25,175 nt of DNA from Oehlia diaphana (lineage: Eukaryota; Glomeromycota; Glomeromycetes; Glomerales; Glomeraceae): NCBI GenBank assembly GCA_003833135.1, contig QZLH01000078.1:106495-131669 (forward strand). Reading direction: 5' to 3'. A program made the translations under genes and the position numbers. Below, in pieces: positions 1 through 11,598 of the stretch. The stretch's first letter is position 1; each line of letters opens with the position of its first letter. The notes below the pieces were generated by a model. That model was not told the DNA's origin. It was given only the letters and a program-made list of their open reading frames with translations, and did no database searches.

Positions 1-545
1 TTTTTTTACGAAAATAAAAAGAGAAAAACAAGATTCATTTTTATTTAAAGAAAGAAGTACAAAAAGATAAAAAAAAAAATCAAACCAAATCTTTTTTTTG
101 GAATTAATTATATTTTTAACCCGAATTTTTTTTTTTTTTACGAAAAAAGAGAGAAAACCAAGTTTATTTTTATTTAAAGAAAGAAATACAAACAAATAAA
201 AAAAAAATTAAACTAAATCTTTTTTTTTTTGGAATTAAACATATTTTTAACCCGAATTATTTTTTTTTTACGAAAAAAGAGAGAAAAACAAGTTTATTTT
301 TATTTAAAGAAAGAAATACAAACAAATAAAAAAAAACAAACAAATCTTTTTTTTTGGAATTAAACATATTTTTAACCCGAATTATTTTTTTTTTATGAAA
401 AAAAAAGAGAAAATCAAGTTTCATTTTTATTTAAAAGAAAGAAATACAAAAAAAAAAAAAAAATAAAAAAAAAAAAAAACTAAATTTTTTTTAAAATACA
501 AGAGTTGAAATAAAACATTTTTTTTTTTTTTTTGGAATTAATTAT
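1..545. repeat. Tandem array of about 130-bp A/T-run repeat units
   Basis: About four head-to-tail copies of a unit of roughly 125-132 bp. Each has a T-run, then a short ACGAAAA-type block, AAGTTTATTTTTATTTAAAG, AAAGAAATACAAA, a long A-run, another T-run, GGAATTAA and ATTTTTAACCCGAATT. Equivalent points fall at positions 9, 141, 271 and 396. The fourth copy is the most diverged, with expanded A and T runs. No coding frame runs through it. The array lies just downstream of the F-box gene, and its left end is cut by the window edge, so the true copy number is unknown. Confidence 0.85.
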
Positions 546-641
546 TTTAATTTTTGAAATTTTTTTTTTTTTTTTATACATTAGTTAATTATATATAATA
601 TATAATATGCTGCGTGTTTAAACTACTTGAAACATTGAAAT

Positions 642-2282
642 TTAAATAGGTTCTTGGAACCAATCAGGAGTGGATCCAATAATTCTGTAGGGTCCCTTTT
701 TCTTAATATTTGTAAACTTTTCTAAAAGAGATCTACTTAATTTTAATGTTTTTAAACTACTCATCTTATTACAATAATCACTAACTAATAAAGATATTTT
801 TTTATTAGTTTCTTGAACATTAAATAATTCTAATGTATTTAAATGGACAAAACATCCACTTAAAAATACTTTAAGTAATTCTTGCGTGATTGAAAGATTA
901 CATGATAAAGTAATCAACGATAATGGAAGGGAATGCGCCAATTGGTCAATCATTTGTTCAGTAAATAATGTATATTCTTCTCTAGGAGATTCAATATATA
1001 AATATTTTAAATTTGTCATGACTGACATCACTTTACTAAATCTCATTATTGTATGAGATTTAATTATTATACGTAAATGGGTCAAATTCCCCGAATATTT
1101 TTTTAAATTTATAAATATTTCGGGGGAAAAATATTTGCAAGAAAACATTTCTAAATTTGTAGAAATTAATTGTAATAATAAGCATATTTCATATTCATCA
1201 TGATCCGAATAATTTGTTTGATTTTGATTTTGTAAATAAGAAAGATTTTTAATAGAAAAATTTACACCATCATATTTAAGTAATGGTATAAAGTCATTCT
1301 TATGAAATTCTTTTACTTCTAATGTATTTAAATTATAACAAACAGATAATAATTCTATAAGAGTACTTAATCTGAATTTACCATCTAATTTTAAATGGTT
1401 TAAAGTATGAGCTTGAGTTGCTAATGCATTGAAAATAACTTTATCTGATTGTCTTAACCAAATATCGTTAATCTCAAAACTGGTCAAGATTTTTTGAGAT
1501 TTTATTAAATTAGCGATGGAATGATACATCGCTTGAATATTAAAATCTTTGCGTTTTATATGGAATGAAAGGTACTGAATATTTGTTGCCGATTTTGATA
1601 TACTTAAAAAAAGATTCGGCCATGTTACTTTGTATATTTCATCTTTAATACAAAATCCGTTAAATTTAAAATGGGTTATTTTATTTAAAGCGTTATTTTC
1701 TTTATTTCTTCCAAATAATGATAACGAATGATCCAGGGTTAAAATTATTTGACTTGACAGGTGAGACCTATAATAGTCAAATTTTCTGATCCCCCTGGAT
1801 CGTGTGAAAATCATATTGATGATCACATTTGAAATGATCACCCTTTTCTCATGCATGCATAGGAAATCCACCTCATTTCCGGTGGTAAAATCTTCTACAG
1901 CAACCGCAAGGTTGTTGTAGTTAAATGTTAATAAAAAGGATGGGTAATTGAAGAGAGGGCTGGGTAATTGTGGTATGCGAATATTTTGTTGACATAATAA
2001 TGCTTTTTCGTGTTCATCTAAACATGTTATATAAGTACGAATGGCAAAGTATCCATATTCGTTTCGTTTTAAAAACGGGTCACTCCAAAGGATAGGCATA
2101 ACCAATCTACACCATAATCTGCATACTAAGATGCAAGATAGTAAAGTTGTTCGATCATCACTAAGATGACGGAATATCTCATCTAATACATCAGGGATTA
2201 GTGATGGTTTTGATTTCGTTAATTTTGGAAACGAAGGAAATTTTAATTTATATACTCTTTTTACAAGGGAATTTTCCTTCAT
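642..2282 (-). CDS. F-box domain protein, single exon, 546 aa
   Basis: The N-terminus (residues about 27-70) is a clear F-box: Leu-Ile-Pro-Asp-Val-Leu then Ile-Phe-Arg-His-Leu, followed by a Cys-Leu-Val-Cys-Arg-Leu-Trp type second half and ILWSDPF. F-box proteins recruit substrates to SCF-type cullin-RING ubiquitin ligases through Skp1. The remaining 470 residues have irregularly spaced Leu/Ile/Asn-rich segments (LKLDG, LNTLEV, LTHLRI, LKYLYIES, LNTLELFN, LKTLKLS), the appearance of degenerate leucine-rich repeats that would bind a substrate. The frame is open throughout, with ATG at 2280-2282 and TAA at 642-644; I see no intron. This class is strongly expanded in arbuscular mycorrhizal fungi. 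The substrate cannot be deduced. The gene is isolated, with simple repeats on both sides. Confidence 0.9.
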   Translation of the reverse strand: MKENSLVKRVYKLKFPSFPKLTKSKPSLIPDVLDEIFRHLSDDRTTLLSCILVCRLWCRLVMPILWSDPFLKRNEYGYFAIRTYITCLDEHEKALLCQQNIRIPQLPSPLFNYPSFLLTFNYNNLAVAVEDFTTGNEVDFLCMHEKRVIISNVIINMIFTRSRGIRKFDYYRSHLSSQIILTLDHSLSLFGRNKENNALNKITHFKFNGFCIKDEIYKVTWPNLFLSISKSATNIQYLSFHIKRKDFNIQAMYHSIANLIKSQKILTSFEINDIWLRQSDKVIFNALATQAHTLNHLKLDGKFRLSTLIELLSVCYNLNTLEVKEFHKNDFIPLLKYDGVNFSIKNLSYLQNQNQTNYSDHDEYEICLLLQLISTNLEMFSCKYFSPEIFINLKKYSGNLTHLRIIIKSHTIMRFSKVMSVMTNLKYLYIESPREEYTLFTEQMIDQLAHSLPLSLITLSCNLSITQELLKVFLSGCFVHLNTLELFNVQETNKKISLLVSDYCNKMSSLKTLKLSRSLLEKFTNIKKKGPYRIIGSTPDWFQEPI

Positions 2283-2520
2283 TATTTTGTTATTTTTTAA
2301 GAAATTGAAATATAATTTTTATAATGAATAATATATATATATATATATGTATGTATATATATATATATGTATGATTTTTATATATAAAGAATGTGGATTG
2401 ATAAAGCGAAGGAAAAAAAAAAGAGAAAAAGTAAAGGTTAAAAAGGAAAGGATGATGTATTAGGGAGTAAATTTTTTATTAAAATTTTATTATTTTTTTT
2501 TTTTTGGAAATGTAATCGTT
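2283..2520. other. F-box gene 5' flank with TA microsatellite
   Basis: This is the upstream flank of the minus-strand F-box gene. It contains a (TA)n/(TATG) microsatellite at about 2330-2373, a purine-rich stretch near 2405-2455 and a T-run at about 2490-2504. No individual promoter element can be assigned. Confidence 0.6.
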
Positions 2521-2703
2521 TATATAAGGGATTCCCTAGCAAGAGTTGTTGTGAGTGTAACAGTCTTACCGTTAAATAATCGGCATAACCGGATAATCCT
2601 AATATGAAAAGCAGGTAATATACAGTACTCCTGTTTAGTGTATCACTATTTGAACCCCATTATAATGAATTTAAATACCAATAATATTGGTTCGATCCTT
2701 TTT
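2521..2703 (+). ncRNA. Possible RNA polymerase III transcription unit
   Basis: TATATAAG at 2521-2528 is followed by an A-box-like TAGCAAGAGTTG (2537-2548). The segment has higher GC content than its surroundings. It contains GGTTCGATCC at 2689-2698, whose GTTCGATCC matches the pol III B-box core GWTCRANNC, and a five-T run (2699-2703) follows at once, as in a pol III terminator. I could not fit the roughly 150-nt interior to U6, 7SL, RNase P or a tRNA cloverleaf. It may be an unassigned small RNA, a tRNA-derived SINE relic or a chance match. Confidence 0.3.
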
Positions 2704-5700
2704 AAACATAAAGACTTTTTGGCAAAATTATTTTTTGTTGTATTACAAACTTGTCAGCTGTTTGTAAATATATGTATACTTTAAATTTTATATTATTTAT
2801 AATAATAATAATGTAAATATATATATATATAGTAAACAACACAAATATTATAACTTATTTATTAAAAATACCCCGAAAGTATGTAAACATAAAAAAAAAT
2901 CATTTTTGATGAATCTAGAAACTTTATAAATTTCCCTTTATAAAAACCATTCTCATTATATTAACTAAAAAGCCAAAAAGGCTAAAAGTCTAAATAAACG
3001 AAGCTTTTCTTATGCATGATGAAATGTTTGATGTTTATCATTTCATTTTGGTTAAATAAAAGAAGCAAGTATATTGCACAAACAAGTAAAATTGGAAAGT
3101 TTATTACGAAATTATGACATCATGGGGTAAAATTTTTTTTCTTTCTGGATTTTTTGGATTTTTTTTTTCTTTGATTTTATTCCGGGGAAAAGTGTAACTT
3201 TACGTTATTGTTATTGTACCTATAATCTTATACTATTCTGAGTAGAATAAGAATTCTTTCTTACTAACACATTTCCTAATATAAACCAATCAATTTATAA
3301 TCTTTTGTTGATAAAAGGTTAGGATAAAGCCATCGTACGACAAAATCGCCACACGTTTAATCATAAAAAAAAAAAAAAATAATCAGGTTTGATTTTCGAC
3401 TAATCTATGGAGAGAACAGTCATTCTTTTTTTTTTTAGGTTATACTAAAAATACCAAAATCGTACAAAAATCGCGAAATTTTAAAATTTTACTATTAATA
3501 ATCCTAAAAAAAAAAAATTACCGGATTTGAATATATCAATAATGAGCATATATTATCATTATATAAAAAGATTTGTTGATTTGTTTCAAATTTCAAACGA
3601 ATTTATATAATTGTGATACTATTTGACCGGATATTCAATATCCGGATATTTATTGCAAATTACAGGATATAATTTCCGTATTATTGATTGTCTCATTATA
3701 GTAAAGGTTTACGCAGGAATACTCTTAGGATTCGCGCTACATAGCCGCAGGATCTTATGGAAATCGGGATTATCATGATTTTTACGAATATTATAGGTCA
3801 ATTCATTGCTATTATGTCAATGATAAAAAAAATATTACTATTTGTTTTGAGTATGGATGATGTACGTAATGTGGAATATGTGGATACAGGATTTATAAAG
3901 TTAATTATAAGTGCGATATATTCCGACATATAACAACTGTTTTATTAATAGGTATTACACGCTGAGTATCTGTAGCCTCCAAATTATCAATCCTTTGAAA
4001 TAACTAGAATATATGTTAATTGTTGTTCTATTCTACACCGGAGCATATAATGATCAATTAATCTAAATCTATTCAGTCATCGAATTTTAATATTGTGAGC
4101 ACTATTCGATATGCTCTGAAATTTGCTTTTGCTGTTTTGCAAGCGAGAGATTCTGAATAATTAACAATTTTCAATTATATTATAGCGACACCTTTGTGCG
4201 TTTTTTTTATTACAATAAAAAGATTACCTTTATCCAGTACCTTTGTATTTTTATTCAGCTCACTTTCTCGCTATTGTTCATTTCTAAATTAATACAACTA
4301 TTAATTATTTTGTTAGATATGATAATTTAATTATTTCTATAAAGTATAACCATCATGATGATCATCTTTTTCCCCAAGCATTATATACTACTCAATTAAT
4401 CATTGCCTATAGGACAAAAAGACATAATACGATCAATGAACAGACTGACCTCCTCAAATGTACACGCTTCAAGATTATTACTAGAATAAACAATTATTTA
4501 ATTATATTTGATTGTTTTATAAATTCTTCAAATTTTTCAATAAAAAAATCAATACCTTACCTGTAATATAAAAATTTTTTTTGAGATGGATATTAACAAT
4601 AGAGATTTTTTGAAAATATTATTTAACTTATAAATAGTCTATAAGAACTTGTAAGCACTTTTAAAGGATTTTTTTTTGTCTCGACATTAATATTTTCGAT
4701 CATTCTTATTTACATCTTTCTTTATTAACTTTTCTCATTTTTCACTTAAGACGACTTGACCTAATTAATAGCCTAATTAATGTTATTAAATATACTGTAT
4801 ATTACACTTTATTTTTCTTAATTTCCTTCATCATTTTAATTTTTTGTCGAAATATTCATAATATTTAAAGGATTTATTAAATTAAAATATTTTATGTTAA
4901 AAGTATAAAAACAAAGAATGAATTTTGAATTTTCGAAAAAAAAAGAAAAAAAATCTTGCTTTTATATTCGATTGACACGTGAATTGAAGACGCGTTAAAC
5001 CAAACGCATCACGTCTTACGTCATATGATCGAATGTTGAAAATTTTAAAATTTCGCTTAATAATTTTCGTTTAATAATAAAATTTGTGAATGTTTCTTTT
5101 ATAATTTCTTATGCGTTATTCATTTATTTTTGGTATACAGTGCATACTGATATATTACACTAGTAGTAGACGGAATTAAAAAAAAAAATTATTTAATTAC
5201 CGTATAAGGGGTATAATACAAATTTCAGGTTGACCATTATACCCTCCCTTTATTACGTGAGTTTTTATTATTATGGAGGAAGTTTAAAACCTATATAACA
5301 CTTGAGGTCTTACCTGGGATGTTTATTATATTATTTAGATAATAAGATCGTTGTTTTTTTGCAGGGTACTGTGCATGAAGGGAACTGTGGCCCGCAAAAT
5401 ACGGTAATAAACAGTTCTAATATAATATGGTTATTTTTAAATAACGTATTATAACTTTATTTATTTTAATTAAGTATATAGTAAGGTAGTATAATATAAT
5501 AAGCAAAGAATTATTAATCATATACATAGGTACATACTAAATACCAAGAAAATAAGGAATCACAATATCAAATACTCTTTGGGTATGATTAAGAGTATAT
5601 ATATAATAAATCGTTTACGGCATAATATGGAGTGAAAGGTACGGTATGATTAATAATGTACAACAGGTACGAATAGACATGTTCTAATTAATGTTGTTAT

Positions 5701-5963
5701 TGAGTTAATATTGATGTTACGATTGATCTATTTGATTTCATTCAATTGAATTGAACCATTAAAATTTGATCCATTTGTAGAAAAATTTATAATTACTAAG
5801 TTACATAAATTTGGATGACAATATTTTGCATATTTAAATAAAAAAAATATAAATGTATAATATCAAATGAAATTTTTATACAATGAATAAAGTAAGTAGG
5901 TTTGTCAAGCAACTTTATTATATAGTACGTAATGAATTATTATTTTTTGAAATTTCAATCAGT
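2704..5963. other. Gene-poor AT-rich spacer
   Basis: No open frame with convincing codon use was found on either strand. Noted contents: a TTACAAAC/GTTTGTAA inverted repeat near 2743-2767, an ATGAAATG/CATTTCAT inverted repeat near 3018-3046, a GGGGTATAAT/ATTATACCCT inverted repeat at 5208-5217 and 5236-5245, and a cluster of ACGT-core motifs at 4976-5025 (CACGTG, ACGCGT, ACGTCA). The rest looks like eroded sequence. Confidence 0.6.
4976..5025. promoter_or_regulatory. Cluster of ACGT-core motifs
   Basis: Within 50 bp there are CACGTG (4976-4981), ACGCGT (4990-4995), CACGTC (about 5010) and ACGTCATA (about 5018-5025). These match consensus sites for bHLH (E-box), MBF-type and CRE/bZIP factors. 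No gene start lies within 2 kb on either side, so a regulatory role is only a suggestion. The density stands out in such AT-rich DNA. Confidence 0.2.
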
Positions 5964-6065
5964 TCATATAGAACCCCAGATTTTGCAATCTTCTTCATCT
6001 AAAGCCTGTGCGAACATCCGAGAAAAGTCTGCATTACTTCCCCGATGAATAATCTGAACTATGCT
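5964..6065 (-). pseudogene. Orphan coding scrap, C-terminal exon-like
   Basis: A short open minus-strand frame ends at TGA (5964-5966) and has non-AT-biased codons: an Asn-Ala-Asp-Phe-Ser-Arg-Met-Phe segment, then an acidic Asp-Glu-Glu-Asp-Cys stretch ending Trp-Gly-Ser-Ile. It starts after a splice-acceptor-like GCATAG. No matching upstream exon is visible in the following 200 bp of pure AT spacer. The family is not recognised; it reads like the last exon of a gene otherwise lost. Confidence 0.3.
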
Positions 6066-7962
6066 TCATTCACAAAAATAAAAAAAAAAGTCAATTTTTT
6101 TAGAATATATATATAGAATTTTTACTACGTTAGGTTAAAAATAATTATTCAAATGAATATTATTTAGATAATCAAATTTTTATATTGACCACTTAAGACA
6201 ATAAATTATTTATTATATTGTAAATAAATGCATTAAATGCATTCAATCAATTAATTAATTAAATAATGGGCTCTTTTTATAAAGATATGATTATTTTATT
6301 ATAAATTTCTCTTTTTGGCCAAGATGGAGGATTTATTATTGGTTTAGCAAGTTATACAATCGAAACAGAAAAATCCAAAGTTTTCCATTATGGCTAACAA
6401 ATATTTATATGATATTAAGGTAATGTTATGCGGAAAATGTGTTTTTAATCGCGGGATTATGTAATCCATACCCTTATTTGATATAGTCATAAGATTTAAT
6501 TCCTCGTTAACTATTAGAAAGCTCCCTGTTATGTTAAAGTATTAGGGTTAGGATTAGGGTTAGGATAAGTTAGGGTAAGTGGATTAGGATTATGGAGATC
6601 GGAACACCCTATAAAAAATTTTATCCGTTATTTCTGTAAAAGTTCCGTAAAAATGAACCTTTCACGGAGGCATTCACGGAAAACATAAATAGTCCGATAA
6701 ATTTCCATGATATAAGGTTATTAATTCCGCGAATATGAAATGGAATATAAAACACGGATCAACTCACTTGATCAGAATTTTTTTCTGAGCCACAATTCAT
6801 GAACTCTTGTGCGACATATAATATTATTCCCCGAATGGGATTAGTTGACCATTATTTAGTGCGAAATTTAACTGCTGTTACTAATATCAACATTATTTAC
6901 GTAATTAAAAGTATTTAATAAAATTTTATTATTATCATTTATTTATCAATTAATTCTCGCCCATGATTTTAAATTTAAACCCGAAAACATTACCAAATTT
7001 GGTTATGAAGTAAAATTTTTCTTTATTTTCTTGGTCATACGAGTTATGTAGATAAATCGTGTAACATTGTGTTGACGTAATAAAATGCCATTCTACCTAT
7101 AAGACTACTTTGAAATTAAAATTATTTTAAGAATTAAAAAATATTTTATGAAAGTTCACATGTAGTGTTGATTTAATTAGTTTTCAATTAACGCATTCCT
7201 AGTTCGCAGAAGCGCTAAATTCAGTGATAAAAATCTTCAAGAATGAAAGAACATTTTATAGAATTCATTTTTTCCTAGATGTGTAGTGTAAGAGAGTTAA
7301 GTACGCTCCATTCTAACTTTCATTTAACGGTTTAACGGAGATTAAATCACATCATGCGCATCATGCGAATGACTCAGTGGTAATTAAAAGATCGTCCAAG
7401 TTTCATACATATTTTAAACAGATAATAAAAAATTCCAATATACAGTATATACACTCCACCTTTGCCATGAGAATACAATTAAATTTGTTCCCGTCTAATC
7501 AACATTTTTCTGTTTATTACTCGATATGAAATATAACAAAATAATTGCCATCATCTTTAATCTAACTATTGGCCTTGTTATGTCCCCTATTAAAAGTTTA
7601 TACTTTAAAAAAATATTTTGGCAGGCCGTCCATAACAAAATATGGTCTGGCTTTCACTTATTATAAGATTTTTTATTCTGTCTAATAATCCTCTACGTGG
7701 ATCATTGGGAGATCTAAGACCTAAGATTTTGCAACCATCTGAATAAGTGGACCACCTTCAAAGCGGTAGCACTTATTATCATTTTCCCCTTGTAGGACGT
7801 AATTACGGATATGTAAAAAACAGAGTTGCGGTTGCGAATTACGGGTTGTGATTAGTAAGATATAGTTGCGGCCACATCTCTAGTAATACCTCTGCCAAGC
7901 CTCTATACCCTCACGGAGGGATGTAGCTCCGTGCGAAGTATAAAATGAATTACATACAGTAA
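6066..7962. other. Gene-poor spacer with telomere-like and hairpin sequence
   Basis: No gene is seen. The stretch holds the TTAGGG-like tract listed separately and degraded sequence rich in TCCG/CGGA at about 6620-6760. It also has a short hairpin, CACGGAG/CTCCGTG with an 8-nt loop, at about 7911-7932. The right part (about 7680-7960) has higher GC content and may be old transposon or gene sequence, but it has no readable frame. Confidence 0.5.
6541..6590 (+). repeat. Interstitial telomere-like repeat (TTAGGG-related)
   Basis: Imperfect repeats of TTAGGG: TTAGGGTTAGGA, TTAGGGTTAGGA, TAAGTTAGGGTAAG and GGATTAGGA. TTAGGG is the telomere unit of most filamentous fungi. Interruptions show the tract is old or was captured at a break repair, and that it is not an active chromosome end. 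Confidence 0.6.
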
Positions 7963-8147
7963 GTGGAGCTGGATTGTAAAGTGACAGTTCATATGCTTGA
8001 TGTATACGATTGGGTAGCAGAATACAACCTAACATTCTGGGTCGATTCTTCAACTCAAGGAACTAAAGACCATTCAAGAATAACAGGGATACTGAATGGA
8101 AATTCAGTGGTAGTGTAGATGATTGGAGCTTAAAACAGCTAGCTTAG
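7963..8147 (+). pseudogene. Frameshifted coding scrap of unknown family
   Basis: An open frame of 51 codons (7963-8118) contains LDVYDWVAEYNLTF and WVDSSTQGTKDHSR segments with balanced codon use. An overlapping frame (8106-8147, to TAG) continues in the same style with a Val-Asp-Asp-Trp-Ser-Leu stretch, so a one-base shift near 8106 probably broke one original frame. There is no ATG at the 5' edge and no recognisable domain. It is most likely a decayed gene or transposon protein. Confidence 0.35.
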
Positions 8148-8307
8148 TAATATCTCCCCTTTATCTCGCTCTTTAACTAAAAAAATAATTTAATTTTACT
8201 AAAATGTGTCACCCCACCTGTAGCTGTTTATGAAATACAGTATATTTATTTTATTTTATTTTTTTTTTTGTATTCTTTTTTATTATTAACTGGTTGAAAT
8301 TATCATC

Positions 8308-8514
8308 TTAGGCAGAATTATGGTATAAAGCCACCTGATTTTTCCAAACTTCCTTGTACTTAGTAGAAATAAAATTTATTAATAAATCTGGAATTGATTC
8401 TGAATTTTTTAAGTTCTTAATATAACAAGTTAACATTAAAATTTGAAGGGAGCTTTGTAAAATAAAAAATATATTTTTGGTGTCAACTTCATCACCACAG
8501 CATTTATCAATCAT
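8308..8514 (-). CDS. Short hypothetical ORF, 68 aa
   Basis: An ATG-initiated frame of 68 codons. It has a Cys-Cys pair near the N-terminus, a hydrophobic run around residues 15-32 (IFFILQSSLQILMLTCYI) and a polar C-terminal half. No domain is recognised and no supporting introns or neighbours exist. In this base composition the length alone is weak evidence. It could be a real small gene, the last exon of a decayed one, or chance. Confidence 0.2.
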   Translation of the reverse strand: MIDKCCGDEVDTKNIFFILQSSLQILMLTCYIKNLKNSESIPDLLINFISTKYKEVWKNQVALYHNSA

Positions 8515-9128
8515 TTTTGACTACTAATTTTAATCCAAAAACTTAAAAAATGATGTAATCTGATTACCATTATACTAGTTTCATATAACGATTGAACGAA
8601 TGAGATGTGACATTAATGTTAATGTTAATGTTAACAAAAATTCGATTTCAAAAAGTTGGCATCAATTCACTAATCTAAGTATCGACCTTTCCTTTTATAT
8701 TTTAACCTTTCCATTTTTTAATATAAATAAACAATTAGGTAATCTTTTAAGGGTTTAATTAACAAGTAAACTTTTGAAGATTGCGGGGAGCTTAGCTTAG
8801 ATAATTGGCGTATTTAAAAATCAATTTAAATGGTTGGCGACAATTAGGAATGAGAGCTAGCTCATCAGTTCTATTTTGGGCTTAACTTTTGAATCAAATT
8901 TAAGATGATAGTGAGATTTTTAACTTTTCATCACTTTTTTATGGTGATATCATACTAGTATCATACTGACATATACATGTCACTATAATATGATTGCTGT
9001 TTATCAGGAAAATTATTCTGATCTTTTTTTTTTAAACACTTTTCGCAAGTAAGTCATGTTATGTTATATGTCAAAAGGTTTCTATTCTCATGAAAAACAT
9101 TTGACTAAGTAATACATTTTTTTACTAG
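8515..9128. other. Spacer with short TTAATG microsatellite
   Basis: No coding frame. A small (TTAATG)n microsatellite lies at about 8612-8634, and a cluster of perfect short palindromes (ATACTAGTAT, GAGCTAGCTC) occurs at 8860-8965. Otherwise it is AT-rich spacer. Confidence 0.5.
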
Positions 9129-9696
9129 TTATCCAGTAAAAATATTGAATGGATGTTATGTTCATTTAACCCTGAACCACTGGAATTTTATCAACATCTG
9201 AATCGTAAAACAAAATGTGTTACCACGAGCACATATCTGATATTCTAGTGCTTATAAAATGTCAATATTTCAGGAAATTCAGGAAAAATGAAAGGTGAGA
9301 ACATGGATATACATAAATTACCTCTTATAATATTAATATATTTATTTTATGCAGAATGGGGTTTTTAATAAAGATTGGAATGTGTTTGTTGTGGAAAAAT
9401 CAGCTTCAATATCCATAATGGCATATTTTAATGTCCAAAGAAGCTATAATCATGAGGTTTTCTTCTCATTCCTTAGTAAGTATGTTCCTAAATATCTGTA
9501 TTATTGTTAAATTCTTATCAATAATTTGTTGTTATTATGATCAGAAACACAAGTGTGATTACCTAATAATACCATCCTATCAAACATGAAAAAATGGTAC
9601 CACAAGTGCCTTTTTTACGAAAAAGCTAAGATTGTTGCTTTTGAAGATGAGTCAAAAGAATTCAAAATCAGGTCAAAAATCCAAGATTACAGATAA
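9129..9696 (+). pseudogene. Eroded multi-exon gene or transposon protein, unknown family
   Basis: Three open plus-strand segments with coding-like codons lie in order. Segment one (9129-9248) has IEWMLCSFNPEPLEFYQHL. Segment two (9355-9475) has VFNKDWNVFVVEK and YNHEVFFSFL, bounded by an acceptor-like TTTTATGCAG and a donor-like GTAAGT. Segment three (9586-9696, ATG to TAA) has a KKWYHKC start and a VAFEDESKEF stretch. Stops and frame changes between the segments prevent an intact protein. The intron-like borders of segment two suggest descent from a spliced gene. No family was recognised. Confidence 0.35.
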
Positions 9697-11598
9697 GTTC
9701 AAAGATTCAGAAAAGATGGTCAAAAAGTTGAGGTTACCTTCAAAATGAGTTCAAAAGTACAAAGAAAGATGATCAGGCTACTTTTGAAGATGAGTTAGAA
9801 GATTTAGAAAAAGATGATCAGAATAATTAAAGTTCATTCATATCTATAGATTGGCATGAGTAATTAGAAAGAATTCTGGAAGTCAGTAAAGAGCTATCTA
9901 TTTATAAGAAATAACTGTTTAATTATTGTTTATAAGCTGAGCTTTGTTATTATTTTTTTTTCTATTGTTTTTTGTAGTTTCTGATTGAAGAAGTTCAAAT
10001 TAAATTTTAACATATCTATACACCTACAAATGGATTCAAAGAAATTAAGAAATTATGATAAAGTATATCAGAAAAGTACTTATGGGCTTGAAGTCATATA
10101 TTACCATAAAAGTTGAATACAATATTGAACTATCACATGAATGACTTGTAGCTGAAGGTAATACTACAAATAAAGACTGAATAAAAGCAAACATAATTGG
10201 AGTATGATAATGTTGTAATCTGGATAAATCTGTCATTTATTCAATCTGATCCAAAAATAAATGGATGATATAAATGAAAATCCAATTTAATCTGAATAAA
10301 AAAAGTTATATGTATGATCCAGATGATTCAAATTTAATCCATTAAAATATAGAAATAATGGATAACAGCAGATTGGTCTGGATGAATGATCCAGATGATC
10401 TAGATGATTTTCAAATCAGATAAATTTGTAGATTAATAGATTGACAGATTGATGAATTACAATACTAAAATATAGTTTCCAAATAGCAGGTAGGTTATCT
10501 TTTTGGTAAGTGGTGTATCAACTGACTTTTTAAAGATGCATCCAATTGGAGATACATATAAAACTATCATGAAATTTTTAGGTAAATCAGTTCATGTAAT
10601 TCTATATGGATTATTCAGAAATATGTAAAATTCTATACATTTCCATATATCCTACATGGATTTATATAGGATATTTGTAAAATATTAAAATTATTTAGAT
10701 TTTCACATAATTTCACAATATTTAATGCAAATTTCTATATGAATTTTACGTGAAAAAATTTTCTGATAACACTGCAAGAGTAAATTAAATCTCTAAATTC
10801 AATGCTTTTAAATTATTTAAATTATGATGTAAGATTCATGAGAAGAATATATTTATTAATTATTCAATGAATAAATGAATATTTTTTCTGCAAACTTCTG
10901 TTTGAATTAAAAAACAGACTTTCATTTGTTTTATTTTTAACTGTTGTATTATAACTTATGGAAGATCAACTAACTCTTAAAAGTAAAAACAATATTTTTA
11001 AGAGGAAAAGATGACTATAAGCTATCACTTCAAGAACTTTATTTATATACTGGATATTTAAGTTACTATTACATTAATATTTTGAAATAGTTAGTATTAA
11101 TTAAGATTAAGGTTAAAGTTAAGATTAGGATTAGCATTTCATTATTGCATTTATGATATCTAATAAGAAAATTTTTTCTGCAGTTTTTCCACTTAATTAG
11201 GATTTTCAGTCCAATTCATTGAGATATTTGAATTGATAAAGTTTATAATCATATCCATTTTAAAATATACAGATATCATAAGAGAACTAATTAAGTATTC
11301 AGCAACTTTCAATCTGAAACTATATTTCATAAATGTAATAATTTTTGCAGTTTTAGAATCTAAAATTCCTTCTAATTAAAGTATTATTTATAATATTATA
11401 ATATTAATTATTAATTTTAATTTATAAATATAGATTTTTAAGTTTTAACTATCTTTTAACTATGTTTAATATAATTTTCTTTAAATTTATAATAATCTAT
11501 TAAAAGACAAAAGTTTTACAATATATTATAATATTTTAATATAAAATAAAAAATTAATTTTTAAAAATAAGTACTGTATTACTATTTTTTTATTAATA
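9697..11598. other. Degenerate repeat-derived DNA, no gene
   Basis: The stretch 9630-9840 repeats short motifs (CTTTTGAAGATGAGT twice, at about 9637 and 9781, and many TCAAAA/AAGATGATCAG words). The part at 10240-10450 repeats GATCCAGATGAT-like words. Both look like decayed internally repetitive coding or transposon sequence full of stops. A degenerate telomere-like tract lies at about 11096-11134 (AAGATTAAGGTTAAAGTTAAGATTAGGATTAG pattern). The minus-strand frame at 10045-10236 is judged a chance frame. Confidence 0.45.

Noticed and set aside
6541..6590. True chromosome end
   Set aside because: The repeats are degenerate, short and followed by ordinary sequence on both sides.
10045..10236. 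Minus-strand frame of 63 aa
   Set aside because: Lies in decayed repeat-like DNA, has atypical composition and no support from context.
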